NCBI GenBank assembly: GCA_016210895.1
Contig: JACQTG010000059.1
Location: 1-11,168, forward strand
Direction: 5' to 3'
From: Acidobacteriota bacterium
GTDB taxonomy: Bacteria > Acidobacteriota > Terriglobia > Acidoferrales > 2-02-FULL-67-57
Length of the DNA stretch: 11,168 bases
Shown here: positions 1-7,144 of the stretch, piece after piece
Layout: each line of letters starts with the position of its first letter
Position numbering within the stretch: the first letter of the stretch is position 1
The notes under the pieces: generated by a model
Seen by the model: the letters and a program-made list of their open reading frames with translations, nothing else
Told to the model about the DNA's origin: nothing
Database searches by the model: none
Program-made: the position numbers and the translations under genes

Positions 1-62
1 GTCTATACTGTACGTGGTTTGTTTCATACCGGTGGGACGCACCGATTCTCTGCGACTCAATC

Positions 63-71
63 GAGGGAGGG
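63..71 (+). promoter_or_regulatory. Ribosome binding site of the LytTR regulator
   Basis: The purine run GAGGGAGGG ends 7 nt before a GTG codon at 79 and 13 nt before an ATG at 85. The spacing favours GTG 79 as the start. The reading frame stays open to the left edge of the window, so this site, not a stop codon, decides the start. A TTG at 19 has no comparable site in front of it. Confidence 0.7.
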
Positions 72-78
72 CAACACC

Positions 79-855
79 GTGGCCATGCAGATTTCGGCGC
101 TCATTGTGGACGACGAAAAGCCGGCCCGTGAGGAGCTCGCCTATCTGCTGAAAGCATTTCCCGAAGTCAGCATTGTGGCGCAGGCGAAGAACGGTTTGGA
201 AGCCTACAGCCTGATCAAGGAGCACACCCCTGATGTGGTCTTCCTCGACGTAGAGATGCCCGGCTTGAATGGCTTCGGTGTGATTAAGAAGCTAGTGGAC
301 CGAAAGGTTCCACTGCCCCAGATCGTGTTCGCTACCGCCTATGACCACTACGCTGTGCAGGCCTTCGAAGTGAATGCGGTGGACTACTTGTTGAAGCCGT
401 TCGAGAAGGCACGCGTGGCGCGCTCGGTGGCGCGCACCCGCAAAATGCTCGAGACGCGGGAGAGCCCGAGCGAGCGAATCGAGTCGTTGCTGGTACAGTT
501 GGATCAGCGGCGCCCGCAGCCCACCAAGCTGCTGTTACGGACCAGCCAGCGGCTGTTCCTCATTGACGCGGGAGACCTCGTCTATGCAACCATTGCCGAC
601 GGCCTGATCACCATTGTGACACGCGAACTGGAAGGCACCTCGAACTATCGCACGATTGAAGAGCTGCAAGCGAATCTTGACCCGGCCCTGTTTTGGCGCG
701 CTCACCGCAGCTATCTCGTCAACATCAACTACATCAAGGAAGTCGTGCCTTGGTTCAAGTCGACCTACCAGCTGCGGATGGCAGATCGAAAGGCAACGGA
801 AATCCCCGTGAGCCGGGCGCAGACGCGCCGCCTGCGCGAACTCCTGAAACTCTAG
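79..855 (+). CDS. LytTR-family two-component response regulator
   Basis: This is a cytoplasmic transcription regulator of 258 residues from the GTG start. Residues 4-125 form a receiver domain: an acidic pocket at D11-D12, the phospho-acceptor D57 in FLDVEMPG, the switch threonine T86 in FATAYD, and K106 in LLKPF. A linker with a helical segment (about 125-148) leads to a LytTR DNA-binding domain at about 150-256, recognised by FWRAHRSYLVNI near 206-217 and the downstream VSRAQTRRLRELL. This layout (AlgR/AgrA/LytR type) is normally driven by a membrane histidine kinase, often encoded next door; if there is one it lies left of the window. LytTR domains bind paired short direct repeats upstream of targets; none is evident here. 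The gene ends 32 bp from the tail of the convergent peptidase gene with no clear terminator. Family call is secure; target genes and signal are unknown. Confidence 0.93.
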   Translation: MAMQISALIVDDEKPAREELAYLLKAFPEVSIVAQAKNGLEAYSLIKEHTPDVVFLDVEMPGLNGFGVIKKLVDRKVPLPQIVFATAYDHYAVQAFEVNAVDYLLKPFEKARVARSVARTRKMLETRESPSERIESLLVQLDQRRPQPTKLLLRTSQRLFLIDAGDLVYATIADGLITIVTRELEGTSNYRTIEELQANLDPALFWRAHRSYLVNINYIKEVVPWFKSTYQLRMADRKATEIPVSRAQTRRLRELLKL

Positions 856-887
856 CCGGCAACGCCCGCCCGCTTCACCCTTCACCG

Positions 888-2423
888 CTATCTAGCCAAC
901 AGCAAGGCGGCAAATAGATCAATTCCCCGCCAGAAGTTTCCCAGGCGGAGGTTCTCGTTCGGGCTGTGCTGGTTGTTGTCGAAGTTGACGATAGGCACAC
1001 CGATGATGGGAAGGTTCAAGCTTTCAAACAAATGTGAGGGCCCACTCCCTCCGAGCGAGGGCAGCTTAACCGCGTTTTCGCCGTTGGCACGCTCGACCGC
1101 TGAGACGATGGCCTGCGCGATGGGGAGATCGAGGGAGGTGCGCACGGCCTTGTAGCCTTCGCGCTTCGCGAGGCGCGCGAGGTGCGCATGCATCCGCCGC
1201 TCGGCCTCGGTCGGCTCCTGTTCGGTCACGTAAAAGCCCTGGCGGCGGATGTGCTCGACGATTTTGCCGAACATCCGTCCGGGGTCATTGCCTTTGACCA
1301 AACGAACGTCGATGGCCGCGGTGGCGGTGGCGGGTACGATGGTGCGGGCTTCGTCGCCCACCCAGGCGCTGGCGAGACCGCGCACGTTGAGTGACGGCAA
1401 CTGGATCAGCTCGTCGAGCCGCCGTCCGCCACCCTCAGCTTCGGCGAAGTCGTAGCGCTCGCGGAGATTGGCGTCAAGGTTGGGAATGGCCGCGATGGCC
1501 TTCCGCTCGCTTTCTGTAAGTGGCTCGACATCCTCGTAGAAGCCCTCGATCTGTACGTTGCCGTGAGCGTCCTTCATCGTGGCCAGCAACTGCGCGAGCC
1601 GCATGGCCGGATTCGGCGCCCAGTTGCCGTAATGACCGCTGTGGAGGGGCACGCGGGGACCGTAGACGGTGAGGTCGATCGTCAGAATGCCGCGGTTGCC
1701 GAAAAACACCGTGGGCCGGCCGCTCGGATGCACGGGGCCATCGGCGATGAGTACCACGTCGGCGCGCAGCCGATCTCGATACCGCTCGATGAACTCGTGC
1801 AAGTAAGGCGAGCCCTGCTCTTCCTCGCCATCGAAAACAAACTTCAGGTTGACACGCGGCTCGAGCTTCCGTGCACGCAGGGCATCGAGCGCGGCCAGCA
1901 GCGCCACGATGGGCGACTTGTCGTCCGCAGCCGAGCGCGCGTAGAGGCGCCAGTTGTCGTCAAAGGATTGGCCCGCGGCGGGGGAGGGAATTGTGCTCCA
2001 ATCGCCCGCCACACCACGACGCAGGGCGGGCTGGAAGGGCTCCGAGTTGATCCACTTGGTTGGGTCAACCGGCTGGCCGTCGTAGTGGCAGTAGAAAAGC
2101 AGCGTGCGCGTCGCCCCGGGCGTTTGGAGCTCACCGTAGACGACCGGGCTCCCCGTTGTCGGCACGACTTCCGTTCGAATCCCGCGCCGCTCCATCTGCA
2201 CTTGCAGCCACTCGGCATTTCGCCAGATGTCGTCCTGGTTAGTGGCCACGTTCGGGAGGGAGAGGAACTCGATCAGGTCGTCGATGATGCGATGGGCCTG
2301 GGCCTCCCGCCACGCTCGCACTGCTTCCATAACAGGATCGGTGGTCGGCACCTGCGCGTTCGCCGGCAGAAACACGAACACGGTAGCGAGCACGATCAAC
2401 AGCCACGAGAGCACACCGCGCAT
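888..2423 (-). CDS. Exported M20-family metallopeptidase (dipeptidase-like)
   Basis: This 511-residue protein is a zinc-type M20 peptidase. Residues 1-23 look like a Sec signal peptide: a basic start, a hydrophobic core, and a cleavable ANA before Q24. The mature enzyme would therefore work outside the cytoplasmic membrane. The co-catalytic metal ligands of M20 are visible in order: H113 in CHYDGQ (with D115), D167 in SAADDKSP, the E200-E201 pair in DGEEEQGS, D228 in ADGP, and H486 in QHSPNEN near the C-terminus. The dimerisation/lid domain lies at about 235-400 and contains LHSGHYG at 260-266. The sequence resembles the CNDP/carnosinase-like branch, which cleaves dipeptides, but the substrate cannot be read from sequence. 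The start has a ribosome binding site (GAGGTG, 6 nt upstream). Divergent to an exported unknown protein, it may share regulation with it. Alternative: a deacylase or carboxypeptidase of the same fold. Confidence 0.93.
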   Translation of the reverse strand: MRGVLSWLLIVLATVFVFLPANAQVPTTDPVMEAVRAWREAQAHRIIDDLIEFLSLPNVATNQDDIWRNAEWLQVQMERRGIRTEVVPTTGSPVVYGELQTPGATRTLLFYCHYDGQPVDPTKWINSEPFQPALRRGVAGDWSTIPSPAAGQSFDDNWRLYARSAADDKSPIVALLAALDALRARKLEPRVNLKFVFDGEEEQGSPYLHEFIERYRDRLRADVVLIADGPVHPSGRPTVFFGNRGILTIDLTVYGPRVPLHSGHYGNWAPNPAMRLAQLLATMKDAHGNVQIEGFYEDVEPLTESERKAIAAIPNLDANLRERYDFAEAEGGGRRLDELIQLPSLNVRGLASAWVGDEARTIVPATATAAIDVRLVKGNDPGRMFGKIVEHIRRQGFYVTEQEPTEAERRMHAHLARLAKREGYKAVRTSLDLPIAQAIVSAVERANGENAVKLPSLGGSGPSHLFESLNLPIIGVPIVNFDNNQHSPNENLRLGNFWRGIDLFAALLLAR

Positions 2424-2427
2424 CTAA

Positions 2428-2482
2428 TTCACCTCACTCTCTAACAGTGGGCTACAATCCTAGCAGAACCCAGTGAGGTGAA
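2428..2482. repeat. 11-bp inverted repeat holding both divergent ribosome binding sites
   Basis: TTCACCTCACT at 2428-2438 and its exact reverse complement AGTGAGGTGAA at 2472-2482 flank a 33-nt spacer. Each arm contains the ribosome binding site (GAGGTG) of one of the two divergent genes, 6 nt before the M20 peptidase ATG and 5 nt before the unknown gene's ATG. A TACAAT at 2453-2458 could be a -10 element for the rightward gene, but no good -35 box accompanies it. The 62-bp gap holds nothing else that I can support. Confidence 0.7.
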
Positions 2483-2485
2483 ACG

Positions 2486-3406
2486 ATGGGGCGTGTTTTA
2501 CTTCCTTTAAGCATCTTGGGCCTTTTATTGACGCAGCCACCAGCCTTCTCTGTCATCGGCGCGGTACAGCAAGAGGCTGCCAGGCCCGCGGCGTTCGACG
2601 CCGCCTGGGCACAGTCGCCGCTGTGGGACGATGGCCAGGCGGAAGTTGCCCTTTACGTTGCGCGCCGCCCGCAGTACGGTAAGGTGCGCAGCTTCGAAGC
2701 CGTCCTGATTGTCGTCAAAGAGGACTTCAATCCCCAGCTTTACGTCAAAGGCGACCCGCCCTACGAGGGGAAGTCCTTATTGCCGGTGCTGAAGCTCAAC
2801 TTCGTGCAGAGCTATTGGACGGAAAACTATCCCTATCACTTCCTCACCAGTGTTTTTGTCCGTCGAGACGACCCAACCCGACTGATCAAGTTGACCAACA
2901 GCAGCCAGGAGTGGTGCGGCAACACCTTCAAGGAGGTCAAGACCTGGGCGCGCGGGGCCGAGCTTGTTCTCCATTCCTATTTTGACGGCGAGGGTGACGC
3001 CACACGCCCGCTTGCGCTGCGGCCGGGTGACCTGATCGAAGACCAGCTCCCGCTGGCGCTGCGCAGTTTGCGCTTTGAGCCCGGCTTGCGCTTCCGCACG
3101 CGGCTGCTGCCCAGCTTGATTTCAAACAACCTGCGCGCCCCGCTCACGCCTGTCGAGACCGAAATCCGTGTCCTCGGCAGGGAAGAAGTGACCATGCCGC
3201 GCGGCCGCACTGAAGGCTGGCGGGTCGAAGTCGAGGCTGGGAGTCTGAAGCAGACCTATTGGTTCGCCCTAAATCATCCGCACGAATTGCTCAGAATGGA
3301 ATCCTCGGACGGTCGCGAGTTGTTGCTGAAGCAAGTTACGCGCAAGCCCTACTGGCAGGAGCCGACCTACGTGCCTGATGACGGCCGTTCCCGGCTGGCG
3401 AAGTAG
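2486..3406 (+). CDS. Exported protein of unknown function
   Basis: I do not recognise this 306-residue protein. The N-terminus (about 1-26) is hydrophobic and follows a start with a good ribosome binding site, so it is probably a Sec signal peptide or an N-terminal membrane anchor; the cleavage point is unclear. The rest is soluble, with no further membrane segment, and reads as mostly beta-strand. Notable points are SQEWCGNTFKE at 140-150, whose C144 is the only cysteine in the protein, and a C-terminal stretch at about 247-290 (KQTYWFALNHPHELLRMESS, then GRELLLKQV and KPYW). This last part recalls the strand-rich C-terminal halves of DUF3108/DUF6134-like envelope proteins, but only weakly. 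It is divergent to the M20 peptidase, and its last 40 bp overlap the end of cobA-hemD on the other strand. The length of the open frame, the ribosome binding site and the signal sequence make it a real gene. Confidence 0.85.
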   Translation: MGRVLLPLSILGLLLTQPPAFSVIGAVQQEAARPAAFDAAWAQSPLWDDGQAEVALYVARRPQYGKVRSFEAVLIVVKEDFNPQLYVKGDPPYEGKSLLPVLKLNFVQSYWTENYPYHFLTSVFVRRDDPTRLIKLTNSSQEWCGNTFKEVKTWARGAELVLHSYFDGEGDATRPLALRPGDLIEDQLPLALRSLRFEPGLRFRTRLLPSLISNNLRAPLTPVETEIRVLGREEVTMPRGRTEGWRVEVEAGSLKQTYWFALNHPHELLRMESSDGRELLLKQVTRKPYWQEPTYVPDDGRSRLAK

Positions 3407-4917
3407 CGCACAATCGCCTGCATGAGTGCCGGGATGGTGTAGGGGTTCGAGGTGACGTTGATGCGCCACCCGAGCTCGCGCACCGTCCGCGCTGTCACCG
3501 GGCCAATGGCGGCGATGGCCACGCCGCGCAGCGCGCGGCGTGCGCGGCGGGGAGGGAGAAGGGCGCTGAAATTGCGCGCGGTCGAGGAGCTGGTGAAGGC
3601 GATCATATCCGGCGGGCGGTTTGCGAACAGCGACTGTGCCTGACGGCGGCTCTCCCGGGGAAGCACAGTTCGATAAGCGGCGACGACATCCACCTGCGCC
3701 CCGCGCCGGCGCAGCTCCCGCGGCAAGACTTCTCGCGCTTCGGCCGCCCGCGCAACGAGTACGCGTTTTGTCCGCCACGACTCATCCTTCAGCGCCTTGA
3801 CCAAGCCTTCGGCACGAAACTCTTCTGGTACCACGTCAGCCTCGAGGCCGTGTTGGCGGAGCACAGCCGCCGTGGCTGGCCCGATGGCCGCAATCTTAGC
3901 GCCTCCGAGGGCACGAGCATCACGCCGGGCGCGCCGCAAGCGGGCAAAGAAAGTTTCCACGCCGTTGGCGCTGGTGAAGACAACCCAATCGTACTGACCA
4001 AGCCGCCGAATGGCGGCATCGAGCGGCTGCCAGCTTCGCGGCGGGGCAAGGGCGATGGTGGGCAGCTCGATTACCTCCGCGCCCAGCTCTTCGAGCGCGG
4101 CGCGCAACTGGCTTGCTTGCTCGCGCGTGCGGGTGATAAGGATGCGACGGCCAAAGAGGGGCTTGCTTTCAAACCAGCGCAGGCGCCGCCGCAAGCGGAC
4201 GACATCGCCCACGACGGTCACGGCCGGGGGTTCGATGCCGGCCGCGCGGTGCGCAATCGTGGCCAGGGTTCCTTCGACCACTTTCTGCTGAGGTTGCGTG
4301 CCCCAACGGATGACCGCTGCCGGTGTCTCGGGCGATCGCCCGTGCGCGATCAATTGCCGGGCGATTGCGGGAAGCTTGCGCACACCCATGAAGAACACCA
4401 ACGTGTCGGCTCCCCGCGCCAGCCGGGACCAGTCCAACGCTGAGGCACTCTTATCCGGGTCTTCGTGGCCGGTGATAAGCGCGACCGAGGAGGCGTGTCG
4501 GCGATCGGTGATGGGGATGCCGGCATAGGCGGGAGCGGCTGTGCCGGCGGTGACACCGGGCACGACTTCCCAGCCCACGCGCGCCCGCATCAAGGCCTCG
4601 GCTTCCTCCCCTCCGCGGCCGAAAACAAACGGGTCGCCCCCCTTGAGCCGCACGACGGTCTTGCCCGCACGGGCATAGCGCACGAGCAACCGATTGATTT
4701 CTTCCTGGGAGAGTTTGTGCTTTCCCGCTCGCTTCCCGGCGTAGATGAGCCGGGCGCGCGGTGGGGCGTAGCGCAGGAGAGCCGGGTTAGCGAGGTAGTC
4801 GTAGATGACGACGTCGGCCTGTTCCAAGGCGGCTTTGCCCTTCAGCGTCAGCAGCCCTGGGTCGCCCGGACCCGCCCCGACGAGATAGACCTTGCCTCGT
4901 TTGCTCTTCATTCGCAT
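3367..4917 (-). CDS. cobA-hemD: Uroporphyrinogen-III C-methyltransferase / uroporphyrinogen-III synthase fusion
   Basis: This is a two-enzyme fusion of 516 residues. The N-terminal domain (about 8-250) is the SAM-dependent methyltransferase that turns uroporphyrinogen III into precorrin-2, the entry to siroheme and cobalamin. Its marks are VGAGPGDPGLLT at 13-24, RLKGGDPFVFGRGGEE at 90-105 and VPGVTAGTAAPAYAGIPITD at 119-138. The C-terminal domain (about 253-505) is HemD, which closes hydroxymethylbilane to uroporphyrinogen III: RRILITRTREQ at 257-267, FTSANGV at 314-320, IGPATA at 345-350, FTSSSTARNF at 441-450 and IGPVTA at 471-476. There is no NAD-dependent dehydrogenase/ferrochelatase part as in CysG. 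The ATG overlaps the hemC stop as TGATG and has no clear ribosome binding site, so translation is probably coupled; an in-frame ATG two codons later is the alternative start. It is last in the operon, and its end lies inside the convergent unknown gene. Confidence 0.96.
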   Translation of the reverse strand: MRMKSKRGKVYLVGAGPGDPGLLTLKGKAALEQADVVIYDYLANPALLRYAPPRARLIYAGKRAGKHKLSQEEINRLLVRYARAGKTVVRLKGGDPFVFGRGGEEAEALMRARVGWEVVPGVTAGTAAPAYAGIPITDRRHASSVALITGHEDPDKSASALDWSRLARGADTLVFFMGVRKLPAIARQLIAHGRSPETPAAVIRWGTQPQQKVVEGTLATIAHRAAGIEPPAVTVVGDVVRLRRRLRWFESKPLFGRRILITRTREQASQLRAALEELGAEVIELPTIALAPPRSWQPLDAAIRRLGQYDWVVFTSANGVETFFARLRRARRDARALGGAKIAAIGPATAAVLRQHGLEADVVPEEFRAEGLVKALKDESWRTKRVLVARAAEAREVLPRELRRRGAQVDVVAAYRTVLPRESRRQAQSLFANRPPDMIAFTSSSTARNFSALLPPRRARRALRGVAIAAIGPVTARTVRELGWRINVTSNPYTIPALMQAIVRYFASRERPSSGT

Positions 4918-5864
4918 CAGGCCGCGCCCGGCGGCTGAAGTCCTGCGGGGGCAGCGTGAATGGTGGCCAGGATTTCGGCGGCGCCTTCGGCGAGCAGCTT
5001 GCCGGCCAGCCGCGTCCCCAGGACTTCAGCCTCGGTCGCTGCTCCCTTCAGCGATCCGCGAACAACGGCTCCGCCATCCTGGCTCGCAACCAGTCCGACC
5101 AAATGCAACTCGTTCGTTGCCACCCGCGCATGGGCGCCCAGCGGCACCTGGCAGCCGCCGCCGAGGTGTTTCAAGAAGGCGCGCTCGGCGGCCGTGGCCG
5201 TAGCCGTTTCGGGATCATGCACGGCCCGCAGTAGGGAGTGTAGGGGAAGGTCGTCCGCCCGCGTCTCAATGCCCAGGGCGCCCTGACCGATTGCCGGCAC
5301 GATTTCGTCGGGCTCAAAGAATTGTGTCGCGCGTTGCTCCCAGCCCAGGCGTTTCAATCCGGCGGCGGCAACGACGATGGCGTCGTACTGACCGGTGTCG
5401 AGCTTGCGCAAGCGGGTGTCGAGGTTGCCGCGCAGGGGCTCGATGACGAGGTCGGGCCGCAAGTGCTTCAGTTGCACCTGGCGGCGGAGGCTGCTCGTTC
5501 CCACACGCGCACCGCGCGGCAGGTCGGCAAAGCGCCGGGCGTTGCGGGCGACCAGAGCGTCGCGGGGGTCTTCGCGGCGGGTCACGGCGGCCAGCAGGAG
5601 TCCCGGCGGCAATTGGGTGGGCAGGTCTTTCAAGCTGTGCACGGCCAGGTCAATGCGCCCGGCGAGCAACGCCTCTTCGATTTCTTTCGTGAACAGTCCC
5701 TTGCCGCCTACCTGAGCCAGGGGCACGTCTGTGATCTTGTCTCCGCTCGTGCGGATGACTTCCATCTCGATGGAAGCCCCCGTACGCTCGAGCATCTGGC
5801 GGACGTGGTTCGCTTGCCAGAGCGCCAGCGCGCTGCCCCGAGTCCCGATGCGGAGCGTGGGCAT
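4917..5864 (-). CDS. hemC: Hydroxymethylbilane synthase (porphobilinogen deaminase)
   Basis: HemC joins four porphobilinogen molecules into hydroxymethylbilane in the cytoplasm, feeding the HemD domain encoded just downstream. The 315-residue length is usual. The family signs are RIGTRGSALALWQA at 5-18, GKGLFTKEIEEALL at 54-67, HSLKDLPT at 76-83 with the catalytic aspartate D80, SSLRRQ at 124-129 with the arginine pair R127-R128, and GGGCQVPLGA at 235-244. C238 in the last motif carries the dipyrromethane cofactor. The start was set at the ATG 8 nt after the hemA stop, because homology begins at once with PTLRIGTRG; the frame is open for 66 more codons inside hemA but those residues have no HemC character. 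AAGGA lies 12 nt before the ATG. All active-site residues I can check are present. Confidence 0.97.
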   Translation of the reverse strand: MPTLRIGTRGSALALWQANHVRQMLERTGASIEMEVIRTSGDKITDVPLAQVGGKGLFTKEIEEALLAGRIDLAVHSLKDLPTQLPPGLLLAAVTRREDPRDALVARNARRFADLPRGARVGTSSLRRQVQLKHLRPDLVIEPLRGNLDTRLRKLDTGQYDAIVVAAAGLKRLGWEQRATQFFEPDEIVPAIGQGALGIETRADDLPLHSLLRAVHDPETATATAAERAFLKHLGGGCQVPLGAHARVATNELHLVGLVASQDGGAVVRGSLKGAATEAEVLGTRLAGKLLAEGAAEILATIHAAPAGLQPPGAA

Positions 5865-5872
5865 CGTGCCTG

Positions 5873-7138
5873 CTAATCCTTCAGCTGGAAGGTCTTGCGG
5901 ATGAACTCGACCAGCTTCAAGCCGTCGGGCTCGCGACTGAGGGATTTCAACTGACTGATAGGCAGATGAAGAATCTTGTTGACGAGCGAGCGCGTCATCT
6001 GCTCGACGGCTTCGTTTTGCTCGGGCGTGAGCATGCCGAGCTTCCGGCGCGCCTTTTCCCACTCTGTCGCGCGCATCGCATGCAGTTTTTCCTGTAAGGC
6101 GACAATCGTGGGGCCGAGTTCGAGGGTCTTGAGGCGCGCCAGGAGCAGATCAGTTTCCCGCTCAATGATTTCCTCCGCGTGCAAGGCCTCCCGGCGCCGC
6201 TCGCGCAGGTTGGCTTTCACGACCTGTTGGAGGTCGTCGATGTTGTAGAGAAATACGTTATCGAGCTCGTTGATGGCGGGCTCCAGATTCCGCGGCACGC
6301 TGATGTCGATAAAAAACATCGGCCGATTCTTCCGCTCGGCGAGGAAGCCGAGGACGTGCTCACGGCGGACGAGGTAATGGGGGGCGGCGGTGGAGGCAAT
6401 GACGATGTCGGCGCGGGCAACGTGGCCGAGCAGTTCATCGAAGCGGATGGCCTCGCCGCAGAGTTGCCGGGCCAGCTCCTGGGCGCGCTCGTAGGTGCGA
6501 TTGGACACAAAAACGGTGTGCGCGCCGCTTTCCTGCAAGTGGCGGGCTGTTAACTCGCTCGTCTCACCCGCGCCGAGCAGAAAGACCGTGCGATTTTCGA
6601 GCGAGCCGAAGATTTTTCGTGCCAGCTCGACCGCCGCCGAACTGACGGAGACCGCCGCCACGCCGATACCCGTCTCCGCCCGCACTTTTTTGGCTACCGC
6701 CAATGCCCGCGCAAGCACGAACTCGAGCACCCCGCCCACCGTGCCGGCTTCGCGCGCCGCGGCAAAGGCATCCTTGACCTGACCCAGGATTTGTGGCTCC
6801 CCGACTACCATCGAGTCAAGACTGGCAGCCACGCGCAGCAGGTGCCGAATGGCTTCGCGCCCGTGGTGAACGTAGAGATGGGATTCGAACTCGGCCCGTT
6901 TGACCTCCCGCTGGTGGGCCAGGAAATCCACTAGGAGCGGTGGCAAGTCGGCTTCCTCGCGGGGACGGGCGACGACTTCGACGCGGTTGCAGGTGGAAAA
7001 AATCAACCCTTCCGCCACAGCGGGATGCTGCATCAGGCTGTGGAGGGCCCGAGGCAGTTCTTTGGCGGGGAAATTCAAGCGCTCACGCACTTCGACAGGG
7101 GCGGTTTGGTGATTCAGGCCGACAACGGTCAGTGGCAT
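5873..7138 (-). CDS. hemA: Glutamyl-tRNA reductase
   Basis: HemA reduces glutamyl-tRNA(Glu) with NADPH to glutamate-1-semialdehyde, the first committed step of the C5 tetrapyrrole pathway. The 421-residue protein shows the catalytic domain with GLNHQTAPVEVRE at 7-19 and STCNR at 48-52, where C50 is the catalytic thiol. MVVGEPQILGQVK follows at 110-122. The NADPH-binding Rossmann domain has LLGAGETSELTARHL at 187-201, SNRT at 212-215 and DISVPRNLEP at 278-287. A long helical spine and C-terminal dimerisation domain (about 305-421) complete the fold. Use of this enzyme means the organism makes 5-aminolevulinate from glutamate, not by ALA synthase; the partner aminotransferase hemL is not in the window. 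The start has AGGA about 5 nt upstream, just after the stop of ccsA/hemX. Control in this family is often by heme-dependent protein turnover; nothing in the sequence shows this directly. Confidence 0.97.
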   Translation of the reverse strand: MPLTVVGLNHQTAPVEVRERLNFPAKELPRALHSLMQHPAVAEGLIFSTCNRVEVVARPREEADLPPLLVDFLAHQREVKRAEFESHLYVHHGREAIRHLLRVAASLDSMVVGEPQILGQVKDAFAAAREAGTVGGVLEFVLARALAVAKKVRAETGIGVAAVSVSSAAVELARKIFGSLENRTVFLLGAGETSELTARHLQESGAHTVFVSNRTYERAQELARQLCGEAIRFDELLGHVARADIVIASTAAPHYLVRREHVLGFLAERKNRPMFFIDISVPRNLEPAINELDNVFLYNIDDLQQVVKANLRERRREALHAEEIIERETDLLLARLKTLELGPTIVALQEKLHAMRATEWEKARRKLGMLTPEQNEAVEQMTRSLVNKILHLPISQLKSLSREPDGLKLVEFIRKTFQLKD

Positions 7139-7144
7139 CGTTTC

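Noticed and set aside
4..9. TATACT as a -10 element for the LytTR regulator
   Set aside because: Only 5 of 6 matches with the -35 region outside the window, so there is nothing to support it.
19..78. Earlier TTG start for the LytTR regulator
   Set aside because: There is no ribosome binding site before it, receiver domains normally begin a few residues before the DDE motif, and GTG 79 is well placed behind GAGGGAGGG. The frame is open to the window edge, so this is not absolute.
856..887. Terminator between the convergent LytTR and M20 genes
   Set aside because: I found no stem of useful length and no T tract on either strand in the 32-bp gap.
1563..2444. Long open frame on the plus strand opposite the M20 peptidase (293 codons)
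   Set aside because: It mirrors a GC-rich real gene, has no ribosome binding site and reads as low-complexity Arg/His/Val-rich text without domains. The minus-strand gene has a complete set of metal ligands.
5322..5876. Plus-strand open frame of 184 codons opposite hemC
   Set aside because: It lies wholly opposite the conserved HemC coding sequence and shows no protein-like pattern.
5865..6062. 66-codon upstream extension of the hemC frame
   Set aside because: It lies inside hemA on the same strand, carries no HemC similarity, and the ATG at 5864 begins exactly where conserved HemC sequence starts.
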